Assembly (NCBI GenBank): GCA_963555705.1
Contig: OY743179.1
Coordinates: 18,608,692-18,672,691 of the forward strand
Direction: 5' to 3'
DNA: 64,000 nt
Origin: Ligustrum vulgare
Lineage: Eukaryota > Streptophyta > Magnoliopsida > Lamiales > Oleaceae
The notes below the pieces were generated by a model. It did not search any database and was not told the DNA's origin. It worked only from the letters and a program-made list of their open reading frames with translations. Positions 1 through 11,440 of the stretch are shown here, piece by piece; the stretch's first letter is position 1, and the number at the start of each line of letters is the position of its first letter. A program made the translations under genes and the position numbers.

Positions 1-491
1 GACATTGCGTGGTGGGGGTGGATGGATGGTGGTAGGGGTGGGGTACAAGGGTAAATTTAAATTAAATTTGTTTATATGACCAAATTGTGGCTTAGTGTGA
101 CCAACTGTGATTGTGGGTGGGGTTGGGGTAGGGTGGGGTGTGAAAGAGTAGAAGAAAAAAATTATTTTTGGATGGGTGGGTGGATGGATAGGGGTGGGGT
201 CTGGTGGGAGATGTGATGGACGGATACACAGGTCATTGTTTGAGAGTTTATTTTATTCAAATATTATATTAGTTTTAATTTAATATATAATTGATAATTA
301 TTTTTATATTATACAATATTATATTTATTAATTACTAATTTACATCTGATTTTTGAAAAAAATCCCTAATTTTGTTAGTTTTAAAAAATGATAATTTGAG
401 GTTTGTAATTATGTACTTTTCCCTTTGATATATTTAAGAGGTTGGATCCAATACATGGCCCATCAAAGTCGTCCAAAAATAGGACTAGCCC
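1..491. repeat. Gag-type element remnant, copy A, left part
   Basis: GTGACC-type and G-rich repeats (1-230) are followed by AT-rich sequence that matches 18721-19283 almost base for base, including the GTGATGGACGGATACAC stretch near 211 and 19005. The match resumes after the chromovirus insertion at 9834. The two parts are therefore one repeat copy split by the insertion. No gene is seen here. Confidence 0.75.
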
Positions 492-1878
492 TGTAATGCC
501 CCGAAAAATTTTAAAGCCCTTATTTACTCATTATTACGTAATAAATATATTTTAAGGTTTTATTTAAAATTAGGAAAGGAAATAAAACATAAGTTAGAAA
601 TAAAAATGTCGACATCAAACGAAGAACGAAGAACATGGTGTCTACACCTATATAGACACCCATGTAGACACCCCTTCTATTTTAGTTCTGTTCATGATAT
701 GAAGTTATTTTATGAATTTTAGGTTGATAGATATTACATAATCATCAAAACTGTGAGTATCCGATACACCCTTTTACATGTTTCATTATGTGCAAGTCTG
801 ATATGTGGTAAAATGCTTTTGATGCATATTGATGATGATATTGAATGTGATATGATTCACGAAAGGAGCATTTTCAAGTAATGATTATAGATTTGAACTC
901 TAGCCCCCTTGGTAATCAAATGTTTATTGTTGGATATCGATGTGTGTCGTGAAGACCTTGCAACTCCAAGGCTCCGGCGAACGACATAGAGATCTAGTAA
1001 CCCTATTGGAGTCAAATATGGAGAAAGATGAGAGGGATGTGGAAGCCCTAAGGAATATGGGATCCTGAGTAACATGTTTATTATTATGGCCATTTATCGA
1101 TATCCATGTGGTATATATATTAAGAGCTTTGGGGGTAGAGGAGATAATCTATAATCGGACCCTGAAATCATGAATTTTTGAAAAATACTTGCATGTGTAT
1201 CGAATTACTCATTGAATTATCAATTCATGTTTTTTCATGTTTTCAACTTGTAGATGTTGCGTTACGAAAGCTTTGAAGTAATCTCTCGGGAATGGATGGA
1301 GTCACCTGATGGGCAATATAATATGTATGTAACTGAAATCCATACGTGGCTGGCGTATCGCTACTTTCCAGCTTTAACTCATTTTCGGCTTTCCCACTTT
1401 TATGTTGATTTTCATGATATCGAAACTATGGAATATATATACTTCGATGATTTCCCCAGCGAGGAAATCGAAGGATATAGTTGATCTTTAGTTGTTTTGT
1501 TAAAATAAGGAAGAGAAGTTTTGAGTTGTCTTTGTAATCTCTTCCCTAAACTCGGATATACTATGTTTTTTAACTTATCTATATAGTACGTTTTATGTTC
1601 TTTCTAATTGTCATTTCAATGTAAAAATGAGGAATGATTTATTACGTGTCGATACCAAAACCCTAGATCTCAACACCAAAACTATTTTATCTCAGAAATA
1701 GTGTTGGTGTCGACACCCTCTGTATTGGTGTCGACACCAACCTGTAAGGCAGCCTTAGTCATTTTTTTGTCGACATGTAAGTCGAAACCTGACGTTCTAA
1801 GAGTGAAAATTTTAATTCTTATCTGAATTTTTTTATCTTAATATTCATTATAAATTGATGGGTTTTGGGGTCGTCACA
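492..1878 (+). repeat. 5' LTR of the chromovirus, internally deleted
   Basis: It starts TGTAATGCCCCG and ends GGGGTCGTCACA. It is about 850 bp shorter than the 3' LTR because the part matching 7711-8568 is missing. The junction lies inside a TGTCGACA palindrome at 607-614. The missing part contains the TATA-like box seen at 8305 in the 3' LTR, so this copy probably lost its promoter. It contains a 76-codon ORF (1254-1484) that is broken in the 3' LTR. Confidence 0.9.
1645..1790. promoter_or_regulatory. Paired CpG palindromes, 5' LTR
   Basis: Copies of TTGGTGTCGACACCAA and degenerate forms have centres at about 1650.5, 1671.5, 1711.5 and 1732.5. That makes two pairs, each 21 bp apart. The copy at 1725-1740 is a perfect 16-bp palindrome and the one at 1671 is only a half-site. 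Two further TCGA-centred motifs lie at 1771.5 and 1783.5. The role is unknown. The regular spacing suggests protein binding on one face of the helix. Confidence 0.6.
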
Positions 1879-1882
1879 AGCG

Positions 1883-1894
1883 TGGTATGAGAGC
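1883..1894 (+). other. Primer binding site (tRNA-iMet type)
   Basis: TGGTATGAGAGC lies four bases after the 5' LTR. The usual complement of plant initiator methionine tRNA is TGGTATCAGAGC, so this copy has one mismatch. Confidence 0.8.
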
Positions 1895-2160
1895 TTTGTT
1901 TCTAAAAGTGGTTCTGGAGAAGGTACATACATATAAAGCTCATTGGTGACATCCAAACTCGAGAGGTATGTTTATATTTCTATTCAATGTTATGTTATAT
2001 GATTGCGAATTAGATAGAATGGAAATTCAATATAGGATAGTAACATAACATAAGTGCATAATTGAAAATGCCTTTACAACCCAAAATAAAAACACCCAAC
2101 GGGTGGAAATAACTAACCCCGAAGGCAATGTAACATCACGTTAACAAAACATCATAATAA

Positions 2161-3617
2161 ACATATGGCATGGGAAAAAGAACTACTCATCAGCATCATC
2201 TTCACCATCACCATCATCTCCATCATCTTGAGGTCCTTCGTCCTCGAGGTCATCAAGCCGATCCTCCATGCGATACTGACGAACCATAAGTTTGTCCATC
2301 TATTGGCTCATCTCAGTGAAGAAGGTGGTTTGGGCTTGAACTATATTTGCAAAGTTGGCCCGAGTCTTAACTTGGAACCCTCTAAACTCGGCCATAAAAG
2401 CTTCAAAACCACTAGGTGGCACGTGTTCCGGTGCCTCAAAAGCTGTCTCTTCTCTTTGCTCACGTTCTACTCCTTCCATGTGTATTGGTTCTTCCGGTAT
2501 GGATGGACCTCAGCTACTTCCCTCACCTTGGCTAGGTTTTGGAATCCACTCCCTATTTACTTCGATGTATTTCATCAACTTCATCAAGGACTCCCCAAGG
2601 ATAGTGTTGGGATGGATTGACATGAAACTTTCTTTAGTAAAATCAATTCCCTCCCTAGCTAAACATGCCATCACTACTCGGCCATAAATGAGTTTATTGG
2701 ATTTAAGGCTAGTAAACACCGAGATCATTCCATTCACTACCAATTGTGCCAAGTTCACTTTTTCATTTCTAATTACCATGGAAATGAACCATAAGTCCTC
2801 GGGGGTAAGAGTGGTGTGTTTTCCCGACCGTTGCTTAATGGTATGGGTAGAAATGAGATGTAGTAAACTGGTATTATGAGGGAGTGCAGGAGCATCATAA
2901 CAAGGAGCCATGAGGTTTGGCTTCTTAAAAGCTAAACGAGAAGCTTCCAACCTATCAAAATGGCTATTATACTAAGCCCTCGTCCATCATCCCGAAGATT
3001 TGAGCAATATCCTCTGAACCAACCCAAAAGCCTTCCCTTTCACATAACTATGTAAGCTGTCTAAAGTTCCCCCGGCCTCTCAAGTAATTCACCACTAGCA
3101 TCGGCATTGGCATAAAATAATTTGACCAACTTTTCACTAACACCTAAACACGACCCCAAGTAGCCTAACCATCTCACGTGTTTAAAATATGGCAAGAACT
3201 CAAATTTTAAATTTGTAAGGAAAGTAAGGTCGACTTCTCAACCGGAATTACCTCTTCCTTTTTAATACTTTTATAGAGGCGAAAAGTAGCATCGGTGAAG
3301 AAGTAAGAATTTGGAAAATCTGAACCACCCCGTCGCAAGACATCATCCTTATCTTCTTCTTCACTGCTTTCTTCAACACGAGCCTTACCCTTATCTTCTT
3401 GGCGGTTAGATTTTGAAGCACTTGAAGAACCACGAACATTTCCTCCACCACGAGAAGGTGCAACTCGAGAACTCCGGCGAGATTCTTCACCACCCGACCT
3501 TTTTCTTCGACGTGAACCAACCAATGGCACCTCCTCTTCTTCATTTGTTTCATTTCGAACAATGGGGCGATTTATAGAAGTTTTCTTAGCGGACATTTTT
3601 ATTCTAACCATACCCAA
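2161..3617 (-). pseudogene. Antisense extra ORF (plant transposon protein-like), broken
   Basis: Read on the minus strand, between the 5' LTR and gag. It is a broken protein of about 450 residues. The N-terminus (3617-3240) is basic and acidic low complexity rich in RRKRSGG and EEEDKDD. The middle (about 3206-2510) contains LTPEDLWFISMVIRNEKVNL and NGMISVFTS, which resemble the putative plant transposon protein domain (Transposase_32). The C-terminus is acidic (DGDDGEDDADE, near 2165-2230). Frameshifts near 3230 and 2950 and several stops separate the pieces. Antisense extra ORFs are known in plant LTR retrotransposons and their role is open. The domain name comes from memory of the family and no search was run. 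Confidence 0.6.
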
Positions 3618-3789
3618 GCAAAATGAAGGAAATGGAAAAGTTTAATCTTAAAAATTTAAGGAGAAATGGAGAGATTTAAAGGGTGGATTTTTTATTTGGG
3701 AAGAGAAGAGGAAGAGCTAGGGTCGAAAATGAGAGATTAATGTGAGAAATGAGAAGTTTAAACTGTTTTTAAAACTATTCGGATCCGAC

Positions 3790-3885
3790 TTGTGTCGACA
3801 CCAACGGCGATGTTGTCGACACCAAAAACGCCTGAGGCATTCTGTCATTTTGGTGTCGACACCAAATCAGATGGTGTCGATACCA
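3790..3885. promoter_or_regulatory. Paired CpG palindromes, before gag
   Basis: Four GTGTCGACACC-type sites have centres at about 3796.5, 3817.5, 3857.5 and 3878.5. That is two pairs, each exactly 21 bp apart, with 61 bp between pair starts, the same as in the LTR. The site at 3850-3865 is the perfect 16-bp palindrome. They lie upstream of both gag (plus) and the antisense ORF (minus), so they could act on either. Confidence 0.65.
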
Positions 3886-3942
3886 ACCTTAAAACTTCGT
3901 ATTTCCATTTATAAACTTCAAATTTAACCATGTACCCATCAC

Positions 3943-4995
3943 ATGTTGACACAAAATGAAATTCAAGGAAATTTTACAGTAAAAAGGTTGATTATTTTCA
4001 GAAAAAGGATGTCTCACGCAAGTAATGCTGCTAGTGCCAATAATGCTGCTTCTCTTGAAAGACTCACTCGATTGGTTAGGAATCAAGCACGACAAATTTG
4101 TCAAATAATAAATAATCATACTTCCAACGGTGAATCATCTCAGAGGAAGGAAGAGAAAGAAAGGGATATTTCTACTGATCGTTTTCGTAGGCTAAACCCT
4201 CCAGTGTTAGAAGATGTAAAAGACCCGATGGAAGCTGAGAATTGGATTCGAATTATGGAGCGCATGTTCGTCTTTGCTCATATTCCTAAATCTGAAAAAA
4301 GTGATTCTAACATCTTTCATGCTTCGAGGCAGTGCGGGTTATTGGTGGGACACATTATCAAGCATTGAAAGAACTAAAGATTTTACTTGGGAGTAATTTT
4401 GTGAAAGTTTCATACCAAATACTTTTCATCTTCTGCAAGACAACAAAATTTGAACGAGTTCATACAATTAAAAAAAGGGTTTTCATCGGTCCTAGACTAT
4501 GTAAAAAGATTTGAAGAATTATCTCAGTTCGCGACACACATTGTGAGTACCAATGAGCTGAAGGTGGATCGTTTTATTGAAGGACTGAAACCAAAGTTAG
4601 CTCGCAATGTGCAAATGTCCTCCACACAAGGTATGGAGTTTGCAGTAGTGGTAGACCGAGCCCTATTGGCCGAACAAGCCGAAGTAAAGATTATTAAAGC
4701 TCGCGAAGTTCTAAACTTCAATGCACGACCTCCACCACAAAGAAATTGGAATCAAAACCGCAAATGGAATAATGGCAACAATCGGCAAGGAGGGAACAAT
4801 CAACGCTTTCCAAACAAGAAGCCCCGTATGGAAAATATGCCAAGAGCAGCGGCAAGACCTTTTTGTAGAACTTGTAAAAATTTTCACTTTGGATCTTGCA
4901 ACTTAAGGACGGGACGTTGTTTTGGCTGCGGCAAGGAAGGACATCAGCTTAAGGATTGTCCAACGAATAAAGGGAAAGCCCCACAAAAACCAAAT
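3943..4995 (+). pseudogene. Gag of the chromovirus, frameshifted
   Basis: Capsid-type polyprotein. The likely start is the ATG at 4009 (MSHASNAAS). A capsid motif (RFRRLNPPVLEDVKDP...AENWIRIMERMF) is readable to about 4310. A frameshift and stops follow, and the frame reopens at 4450 with [22 protein letters not shown] zinc knuckle, [14 protein letters not shown], lies at 4918-4959. The frame then runs straight into reverse transcriptase without a protease. It is expected to be non-functional. Confidence 0.85.
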
Positions 4996-6182
4996 GTTCC
5001 GGCAGGGCGCATATTCACGATGGCACGTCTTGATATGCCTAATGACAGAAATATCATTGCAAGATACCATCAGCTGAAGATCCGAGAAGAAGATATTCCA
5101 AAGACTGCCTTTAATACTCGATATGGACATTTCGAGTTTCTTATCGTGCCATTTGGGTTAACAAATGCACCAGCCGTCTTCATGGACTTGATGAACCGAG
5201 TATTTAAAGATTACTTGGATCAATTTGTCATCGTATTTCTTGATGACATACTCATATATTCAAGATCCAAGGAAGAACATGCAAAATATCTTCGAACTAT
5301 TTTGCAGATACTCAAGGAAAAACAACTCTATGCCAAATTTTCTAAGTGTGGATTTTGGTTAGAAAAAATCACCTTTTTGGGACATGCCGTGGACGAGAAT
5401 GGAATATCAGTAGATCCCAATAAGATTGAAGCTGTAATAAAATGGTCTCAACCTACAACTCCAACTGAAGTTCTAAGTTTCTTGGGATTAGCCGGATATT
5501 ACCGCCGTTTTGTTCAAGATTTTTCCAAAATAGCTACTCCACTTACCAAGCTTACTCGTAAGAATATACCCTTCAAATGGACGGAAGAATGTGAAAAGAG
5601 TTTTCAAGAACTTAAAACCCGTCTTACCACTGCTCCTATATTGACTATTCCTCATGGAAGCGAAGGTTTTACTATCTATAGTGATGCATCTAAGAATGGA
5701 CTAGGATGTGTTTTGATGCAAAATGGTATGGTAATTGCTTATGCATCTCGACAGTTGAAGCCTTATGAGCAAAATTACCTTACTCATGATTTGGAGTTGG
5801 CAGCCATTGTCTTTGCATTAAATATTTGGTGCCATTATCTATACGGCGAGAAATGTGAAATTTTCACGGATCACAAGAGTTTGAAGTATTTCTTTACCCA
5901 GAGGCGCTAAACATGCGTCAAAGAAGATGGTTAGAATTAATAAAGGATTATGATTGTACCATTAGTTACCACCCTAGGAAAGCAAATGTTGTAGCTGATG
6001 CATTGAGTAGGAAGGCTCATGTAACTAAAAGATCAAAGGAACTACAAAAAGAAGTAGAAAACTTCAATTTGAAAATTTTGAAGCCTGAAGATATTAGATT
6101 AAATGAACTCATTCTACAACCTACTCTTGTTGATAAAATTAAGTATGGACAAAAGGAAGATCCATTTGCTGAGAAAATTTGA
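4996..6182 (+). pseudogene. Reverse transcriptase and RNase H, truncated
   Basis: The frame continues from gag. [16 protein letters not shown] starts at about 5065, followed by [10 protein letters not shown], the catalytic FLDDIL box (near 5240), [11 protein letters not shown], and RNase H with [12 protein letters not shown] (near 5690) and [10 protein letters not shown]. The protease and the N-terminal RT (with the first catalytic Asp region) are absent. The junction near 5010-5060 keeps the frame, so the deletion fused gag to RT. One frameshift near 5905 separates YFFTQ from the continuing [17 protein letters not shown] synthesis by this product is not expected. Confidence 0.88.
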
Positions 6183-7552
6183 AGAAACTTGATGAAAGGA
6201 AAGCCCACGGAATACAACACTTCTCCATAAGGAATTCTTAGATTTAGAGATAGATTATATGTGCCTGCGATGCTGGGATTGCGAGAAGAAATTTTACAGG
6301 AAGCACATAGTACTCCTTATTCTATACATCCTGGAGCTACCAAGTTGTACCATGAGGTGAAATCTATATACTGGTGGCCAAATATGAAACGAGCAATTGC
6401 TGAATATGTAGCTTGGTGTCTTACTTGCCAACAAGTAAAAGCTGAACATCAAAGACCAGCTGGTACATTACAACCACTACCCATCTTAGAATGGAAATGG
6501 GATAAAATAACAATGAATTTTGTTAGTGGATTACCAAAGGTAACAAAGGGATATGATTCAATCTGGGAGATTGTAGATCGATTGACTAAATCCGCACATT
6601 TTCTACCTATCAAAATGAACTTCAAGATGGAACAACTGGCTCACTTGTATATTTAAGAGATAGTCAGATTGCATGGAATATCGATTTCTATTACTTCTAA
6701 TCGAGACCCTCGATTCTTATCTCTCTTCTGGAAGGAAGTGCATAACTTCCTAGGAATAAAACTAAACTTTAGTACAGCCTTCCATCCTCAAACTGATGGA
6801 CAATCAGAACGCACCATCCAGACCTTGGAAGATATGCTTCGCGCATGTGTGTTAGAATTTCCTCAGAACTGGGATCATTATCTACCTTTGATTGAGTTTT
6901 CGTATAACAACAGTTACCACACTTCGATTCAAATGCCTCCTTTTGAAGCGTTGTATGGTCGGAAATGTCGATCACCATTGTATTGGAATGAAGTTGGATA
7001 AAATAAAATATCAAATTCTGAGTTGATACAGGATATGATTGAAGCTGTAGAGAAGATAAAAAGGAAGTTACAAATAGCCCAATATCGACAACGAAGCTAC
7101 GCAGATAAACATCGTAGACCATTAGAATTTATAGTAGGAGACAAAGTTTTCATCAAGATATCTCTAATTAAAAGATTGCTATGATTCGGGCGGCGAGGGA
7201 AATTAACTCCTCGATTCATTGGACCCTTCACTATTTTGTAAAGAATCGGAGAAGTTGCTTACAGAGTAGAATTACCAAAACAGATGAAAAGATTGCATGA
7301 TGTATTTCATGTTTCCATTCTCCGAAAATATATTCCAGATCCTTCCCATATTTTTCCAGTAATCCCCACTGATGTCCAACCTGATTAAACTTTAGAAGAA
7401 AAGCCAGTCAAGATGTTAACACGAGATGTTAAAAAGTTACGAAATAAAGAAATTCCAATTGTTCGAGTATTATGGAAGAGTGATGCCATAGAGGAAGAAA
7501 CTTGGGAACGAGAAGATGAAATGAAGACTCAATATCCGGAACTCTTCTCGTA
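6183..7552 (+). pseudogene. Integrase with chromodomain-like C-terminus, broken
   Basis: An HHCC zinc-binding region (HPGATKLYHEVKSIYWWPNM ... CLTCQQVK) is followed by the core. Two of the three catalytic acids are changed: the family TMDFVSG reads TMNFVSG (near 6515) and SDRDPRF reads SNRDPRF (near 6705). The third acid, in [12 protein letters not shown], remains. Both changes are G-to-A, as expected from methyl-cytosine decay on the other strand. Stops occur near 6656, 7001, 7182, 7240 and 7385. The C-terminus (LRNKEIPIVRVLW ... ETWEREDEM) is chromodomain-like. Confidence 0.88.
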
Positions 7553-7576
7553 AAGGTAATTTCGGGGACGAAATTC

Positions 7577-7593
7577 TTTTAAGGGGGGTTTAT
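7577..7593 (+). other. Polypurine tract
   Basis: The run TTTTAAGGGGGGTTTAT sits directly before the 3' LTR, where plus-strand DNA synthesis is primed in Ty3/Gypsy elements. Confidence 0.8.
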
Positions 7594-8536
7594 TGTAATG
7601 CCCCGAAAAATTTTGACGTCCTTATTTACTCATTATTACGTAATAAATATATTTTAAGGTTTTATTTAAAATTAGGAAAGGAAATAAAACCTAAGTTAGA
7701 AATAAAAATGTCAATAAAACGTCTATCTTTAGGAGGTTCGTTTGACCTCTTCCGACCTCGGATAAATGCATATCTTATATGTACGGATAAGTACTCGAAG
7801 TGAAATTCAAGAATCTAAAATCCGTTCATAGTTCTGACTATTGTACAATTCTCAGCAATTTTTCAAAGTTGGCTGCTCAAACATTTGAACCGAAAAGGCA
7901 ACTTCTATGGGCTATCTTTGGAACGCTATAACTTCTTCTCCCGTTATCCAAATTCTGCAAGGAAAATTTTATATGAAAGTACTATATGAGTACTTTGAAA
8001 TGACACCAAAAACTCTTAATTTGGATGCATTTTGCTACTTCAAAATCAGACTCAAAATCAACTGCTCAAAAATAGGAAAAAGCCAAAATAGCAGCCATAG
8101 TTGAACTCCTAGACTGCCAGCAATGCTTGTATAGCTTCCATTACTTAGATTATACCTTCTCTCCACCTCCTGCTTTCATGGACGAGCTCCAACTCCAGCT
8201 GCATGATAGACACCTCATGCTTTGTAATTTGGAAGCTTAATGGTGAAGGGAGGTTTCCATCCTGTACAACCATGATCTCTGGCTTCCCTACAACCTTTCT
8301 TCCTTATAAATACTTGAGTTTTCGAAATTATAAACCACAACTTCAGGTAATCAGCTTCCTAAAACTCTATCTCTTTTTATACACTAATTCTTGAATTCTT
8401 GCCAAAACTATGTTTAAATCCTTTTTAATCATTCTTTTGATCTCCAAACTTGTTTTTCAAAAATGATTATCAAAATACATTAGTTAGGGATCAACATAAT
8501 CAAAGAAATCAAAACCCAGTTTCTGAAACTACGATT

Positions 8537-8625
8537 CGTGTCGACACCTGGTAATGTGGTGTCGACACCAAACGAAGAACAAAGAACATGGTGTCTACAC
8601 CTATATAGACACCCATGTAGACACC
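8537..8625. promoter_or_regulatory. Palindrome pair and 12-bp triplet, 3' LTR
   Basis: GTGTCGACACC centres at 8542.5 and 8563.5 are 21 bp apart. Three variants with TCTACACC or TAGACACC follow, with centres near 8595.5, 8607.5 and 8619.5, 12 bp apart. They lie about 230-310 bp downstream of the TATA-like box. The 5' LTR lost the left member of the pair in its deletion. Confidence 0.6.
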
Positions 8626-9594
8626 CCTTCTATTTTAGTTTTGTTCATGATATGAAGTTATTTTATGAATTTCAGGTTGATAGATATTACATAATCATCA
8701 AAACTGTGAGTATCCGATACACCCTTTACATGTTTCATTATGTGCAAGTCTGATATGTGGTAAAATGCTTTTGATGCATATTGATGATGATATTGAATGT
8801 GATATGTATCACAAAAGGAGCATTTTCAAGTAATGATTATAGATTTGAACTCTAGCCCCCTCGGTAATCAAATGTTTATTGTTGGATATCGATATGTGTC
8901 GTGAGGACCTTGCAATTCCAAGGCTCCGACGAACGACATAGAGATCTAGTAACCCTATTGGAGTCGAATAGGGGGAAAGATGACAGGGATGTGGAAGCCC
9001 TAAGGGATATGGGATCCCGAGTAACATGTTTATGATTATGGTCATTTATTGATATCCATGTGGTATATATATTAAGCGTTTTAGGGTAGAGGAGATAATC
9101 TATAATTTAGCCCTGAAATCATGAATTTTTGAAAAATACTTGCTTGTGTATCGAATTACTCATTGAATTATCAATTCATGTTTTTTCATGTTTTCAACTT
9201 CTAGATGCTGCGTTACGACAACTTTGAAGTAATCTCTCGGGAAAGGATGGAGTCACTTGATGGGCAATATTATGTGTATGTAACTGAAATCCATACGTGG
9301 CGGCGTACCACGAATTTCCAGCTTTAATTCGTTTTCGACGCTCCCACTTTTATGTTGATTTTCATGATATCGAAACTTTGGAATATATATACTCCGATGA
9401 TTTCCCCGGCGAGGAAATCGAAGGATATAGTTGATCTTTAGTTGTTTTGTTAAAATAAGGAATAGAAGTTTTGAGTTGTCTTTGTAATCTCTTCCCTAAA
9501 CTCGGATGTACTATGTTTTTTAACTTATATATATAGTACGTTTTATGTTCTTTCTAATTTTCATTTCAATGTAAAAATGAGGAATGGTTTACTA

Positions 9595-9740
9595 TGTGTC
9601 GATACCAAAACCCTAGATCTCAATACCAAAACTATTTTATCTCAGAAATAGTGTTGGTGTCGACACCCTCTGTATTGGTGTCGACACCAACCTGTAAGGC
9701 AGCCTCAGTCATTTTTGTGTCGACATGTAAGTCGACACTT
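9595..9740. promoter_or_regulatory. Paired CpG palindromes, 3' LTR
   Basis: This is the same array as at 1645-1790. Centres are near 9600.5, 9621.5, 9661.5 and 9682.5 (two pairs, 21 bp each), plus two sites 12 bp apart at 9721.5 and 9733.5. In the last site the 3' LTR keeps GTCGACAC where the 5' LTR reads GTCGAAAC. Confidence 0.6.
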
Positions 9741-9833
9741 GAGGTTCTAAGAGTCAAAATTTTAATTTTTATCTGGATTTTTTTAACTTAATATTCATTA
9801 TAAATTGATGGGTTTTGGGGTCGCCTCAAGCCC

Positions 9834-11440
9834 CATAAATGAGGCAATTGTTGTTTTACTTATAGCTCAGCGCATATGCTGAACTTGACTTTGTGGCGAA
9901 GGTTACATGAAATGAGGTCAAACTATTGGACCACCTTGTTTACATAGAGCTCAACCCTTGGGGCCGTTCTCTAACATTTGTCCTATATTGTTCACAATTT
10001 ATTCCATCTTTGAAACATCTCGGGATTGTACGTCGATCATTGGCCCCCATGCGTCAGATATCGATATTTGGCCTCTAGTTGTATTTTAAAATTGATAACT
10101 ATTATGCATGCTTATTTAATATAGCCATTTGTTACTTGTGAGAAGGTTAATAGTCGTAGACCAAATTTTGGACATGTGACAATGAGAATGTTGGAGATCC
10201 TTTCATTTTCTGCCAAAAAACACCCCTTTTGTTCCCGCCTAAAAGGCCTATATGTATATGTGGTCCCTATTTTCTCATTGTCTTTCTCATTTTACTTCGT
10301 AAAAATTTCCTTTGAGGGAGCAAAGAAGTGATCGGACTTTAAGCGCGAACTACATGTTCTCAACCTACGACTTCAACTAGCTTTTAGGTAAACTCGACCT
10401 TTTTTGTTCGGCCCTTCTTAATTTTAATATTAAATTATGTTAAGAGTTGTGGCCACAGACGATCTTAGATTAGTGGAGGACTTGGACGAACCCTTAGAGG
10501 TCAAGCTTATACGCTTCTACAAACCACCTCATGAAGATCGGGATAGGGAATCTAAGAGTGAGGATGATGTAGAGGATACTCAAAGGATAGGTAGAAGATC
10601 GAGACATCCAGAGCTTGAGCTTCCGTCCTTTAGGAATATATTTAAAGAACACTCAGTGGACTTTGATATGAAGATGTTTAGGCTTGCCTATAAGTATACG
10701 GCTCCCCGAAGGTGGACAATTTTGTATACCACTATCGAGTGGACGAGGAAGCTATATACCACGATTCCTTAGTGGTCAGGCTTAGATTTCCCTTACACCA
10801 CTTTTTTATTGATTTTTTGTTGACCACCAACATATTCCTAGGTTATTAGCACTCCTTGCAAAATGTACCAGCCCTGAAGAAAAGGCGATTTTAGCAGAAA
10901 AATTGCTGCTCTTGCTGAAAACGCTTCTTCAGTTCAAGAATCTTCTGAAACCAGCGCAAAAGCGGACTTTGACGATGACTTCTACCAAAATTAAGATGAT
11001 TGCTATGGAATTGATTTTGACGAATCTCTTCAAGAAGATATTCAAAGAACCAAATGACTATATGAACAAAGTTTCCTTGATGATTTCAAAGAATACCGAG
11101 TTCAACGTTCAAAATAAATGCTTTTCAATATGTGCCAGCTCAAAAGAAGTCTCAATTTTTGTCGAATTTGAAGATGTCTTTTTCAAACTTTCGTTGCAAA
11201 TGGGAGAGACAAGATACTGTTTAATCAATGTCTTTCAAGCCTCAATCAACTATTCAAGATTCCTACTTTTTCAAAAGTAGTCGACAAAATACTGTTCAAT
11301 CAAGGACTTTTCTGCTGAAATTTACTTTTTAAGATTATTTCTATGTACTTTTTCTTTATAAATTTCAAGTTTCCTTTCATTGTAATGCAGAAGTTATCCA
11401 AGTGATAAAGTCTCCACTCGTTCAATCTATCTTGTATTTT
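9834..11440 (+). repeat. Gag-type element remnant, copy A, right part
   Basis: It continues the repeat of 1-491. The stretch to about 10840 matches 19283-20295 of copy B, including a reading frame at 10437-10772 (starts MLRVVATDDLRLVED). The two copies diverge after CATATTCCTAGGT. Beyond that, copy A has low-complexity sequence that, in broken frames, reads like a later gag part (LAENASSVQESSETSAKADF near 10908). Copy A is probably internally deleted. No intact gene is present. Confidence 0.6.

Larger units (their letters stand above)
492..9828 (+). mobile_element. Ty3/Gypsy chromovirus-like LTR retrotransposon, decayed
   Basis: A complete but inactive LTR retrotransposon. It has two LTRs that start with TG and end with CA, a primer binding site like the initiator-Met tRNA complement, a polypurine tract, gag, RT, RNase H, integrase and a chromodomain-like C-terminus. 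AGCCC flanks it on both sides (487-491 and 9829-9833). The same host sequence without the insertion is present at 19268-19290, which proves the boundaries. Protease and the first part of RT are deleted. pol carries frameshifts and stops. An extra antisense ORF lies between the 5' LTR and gag. The integrase C-terminus and WEREDEM-type chromodomain end suggest the Tekay/Del branch. That lineage call is inference. Confidence 0.93.
7594..9828 (+). repeat. 3' LTR of the chromovirus, full length
   Basis: It starts TGTAATGCCCCG and ends GGGGTCGCCTCA (2235 bp). It carries a TATA-like TATAAATAC at 8305-8313. Many differences from the 5' LTR show that the insertion is old. The 76-codon ORF of the 5' LTR is interrupted here (about 9205-9325). 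Confidence 0.9.

Noticed and set aside
2165..2687. Plus-strand ORFs of 151 and 110 codons
   Set aside because: They are shadows of the antisense ORF, which has the recognisable protein.
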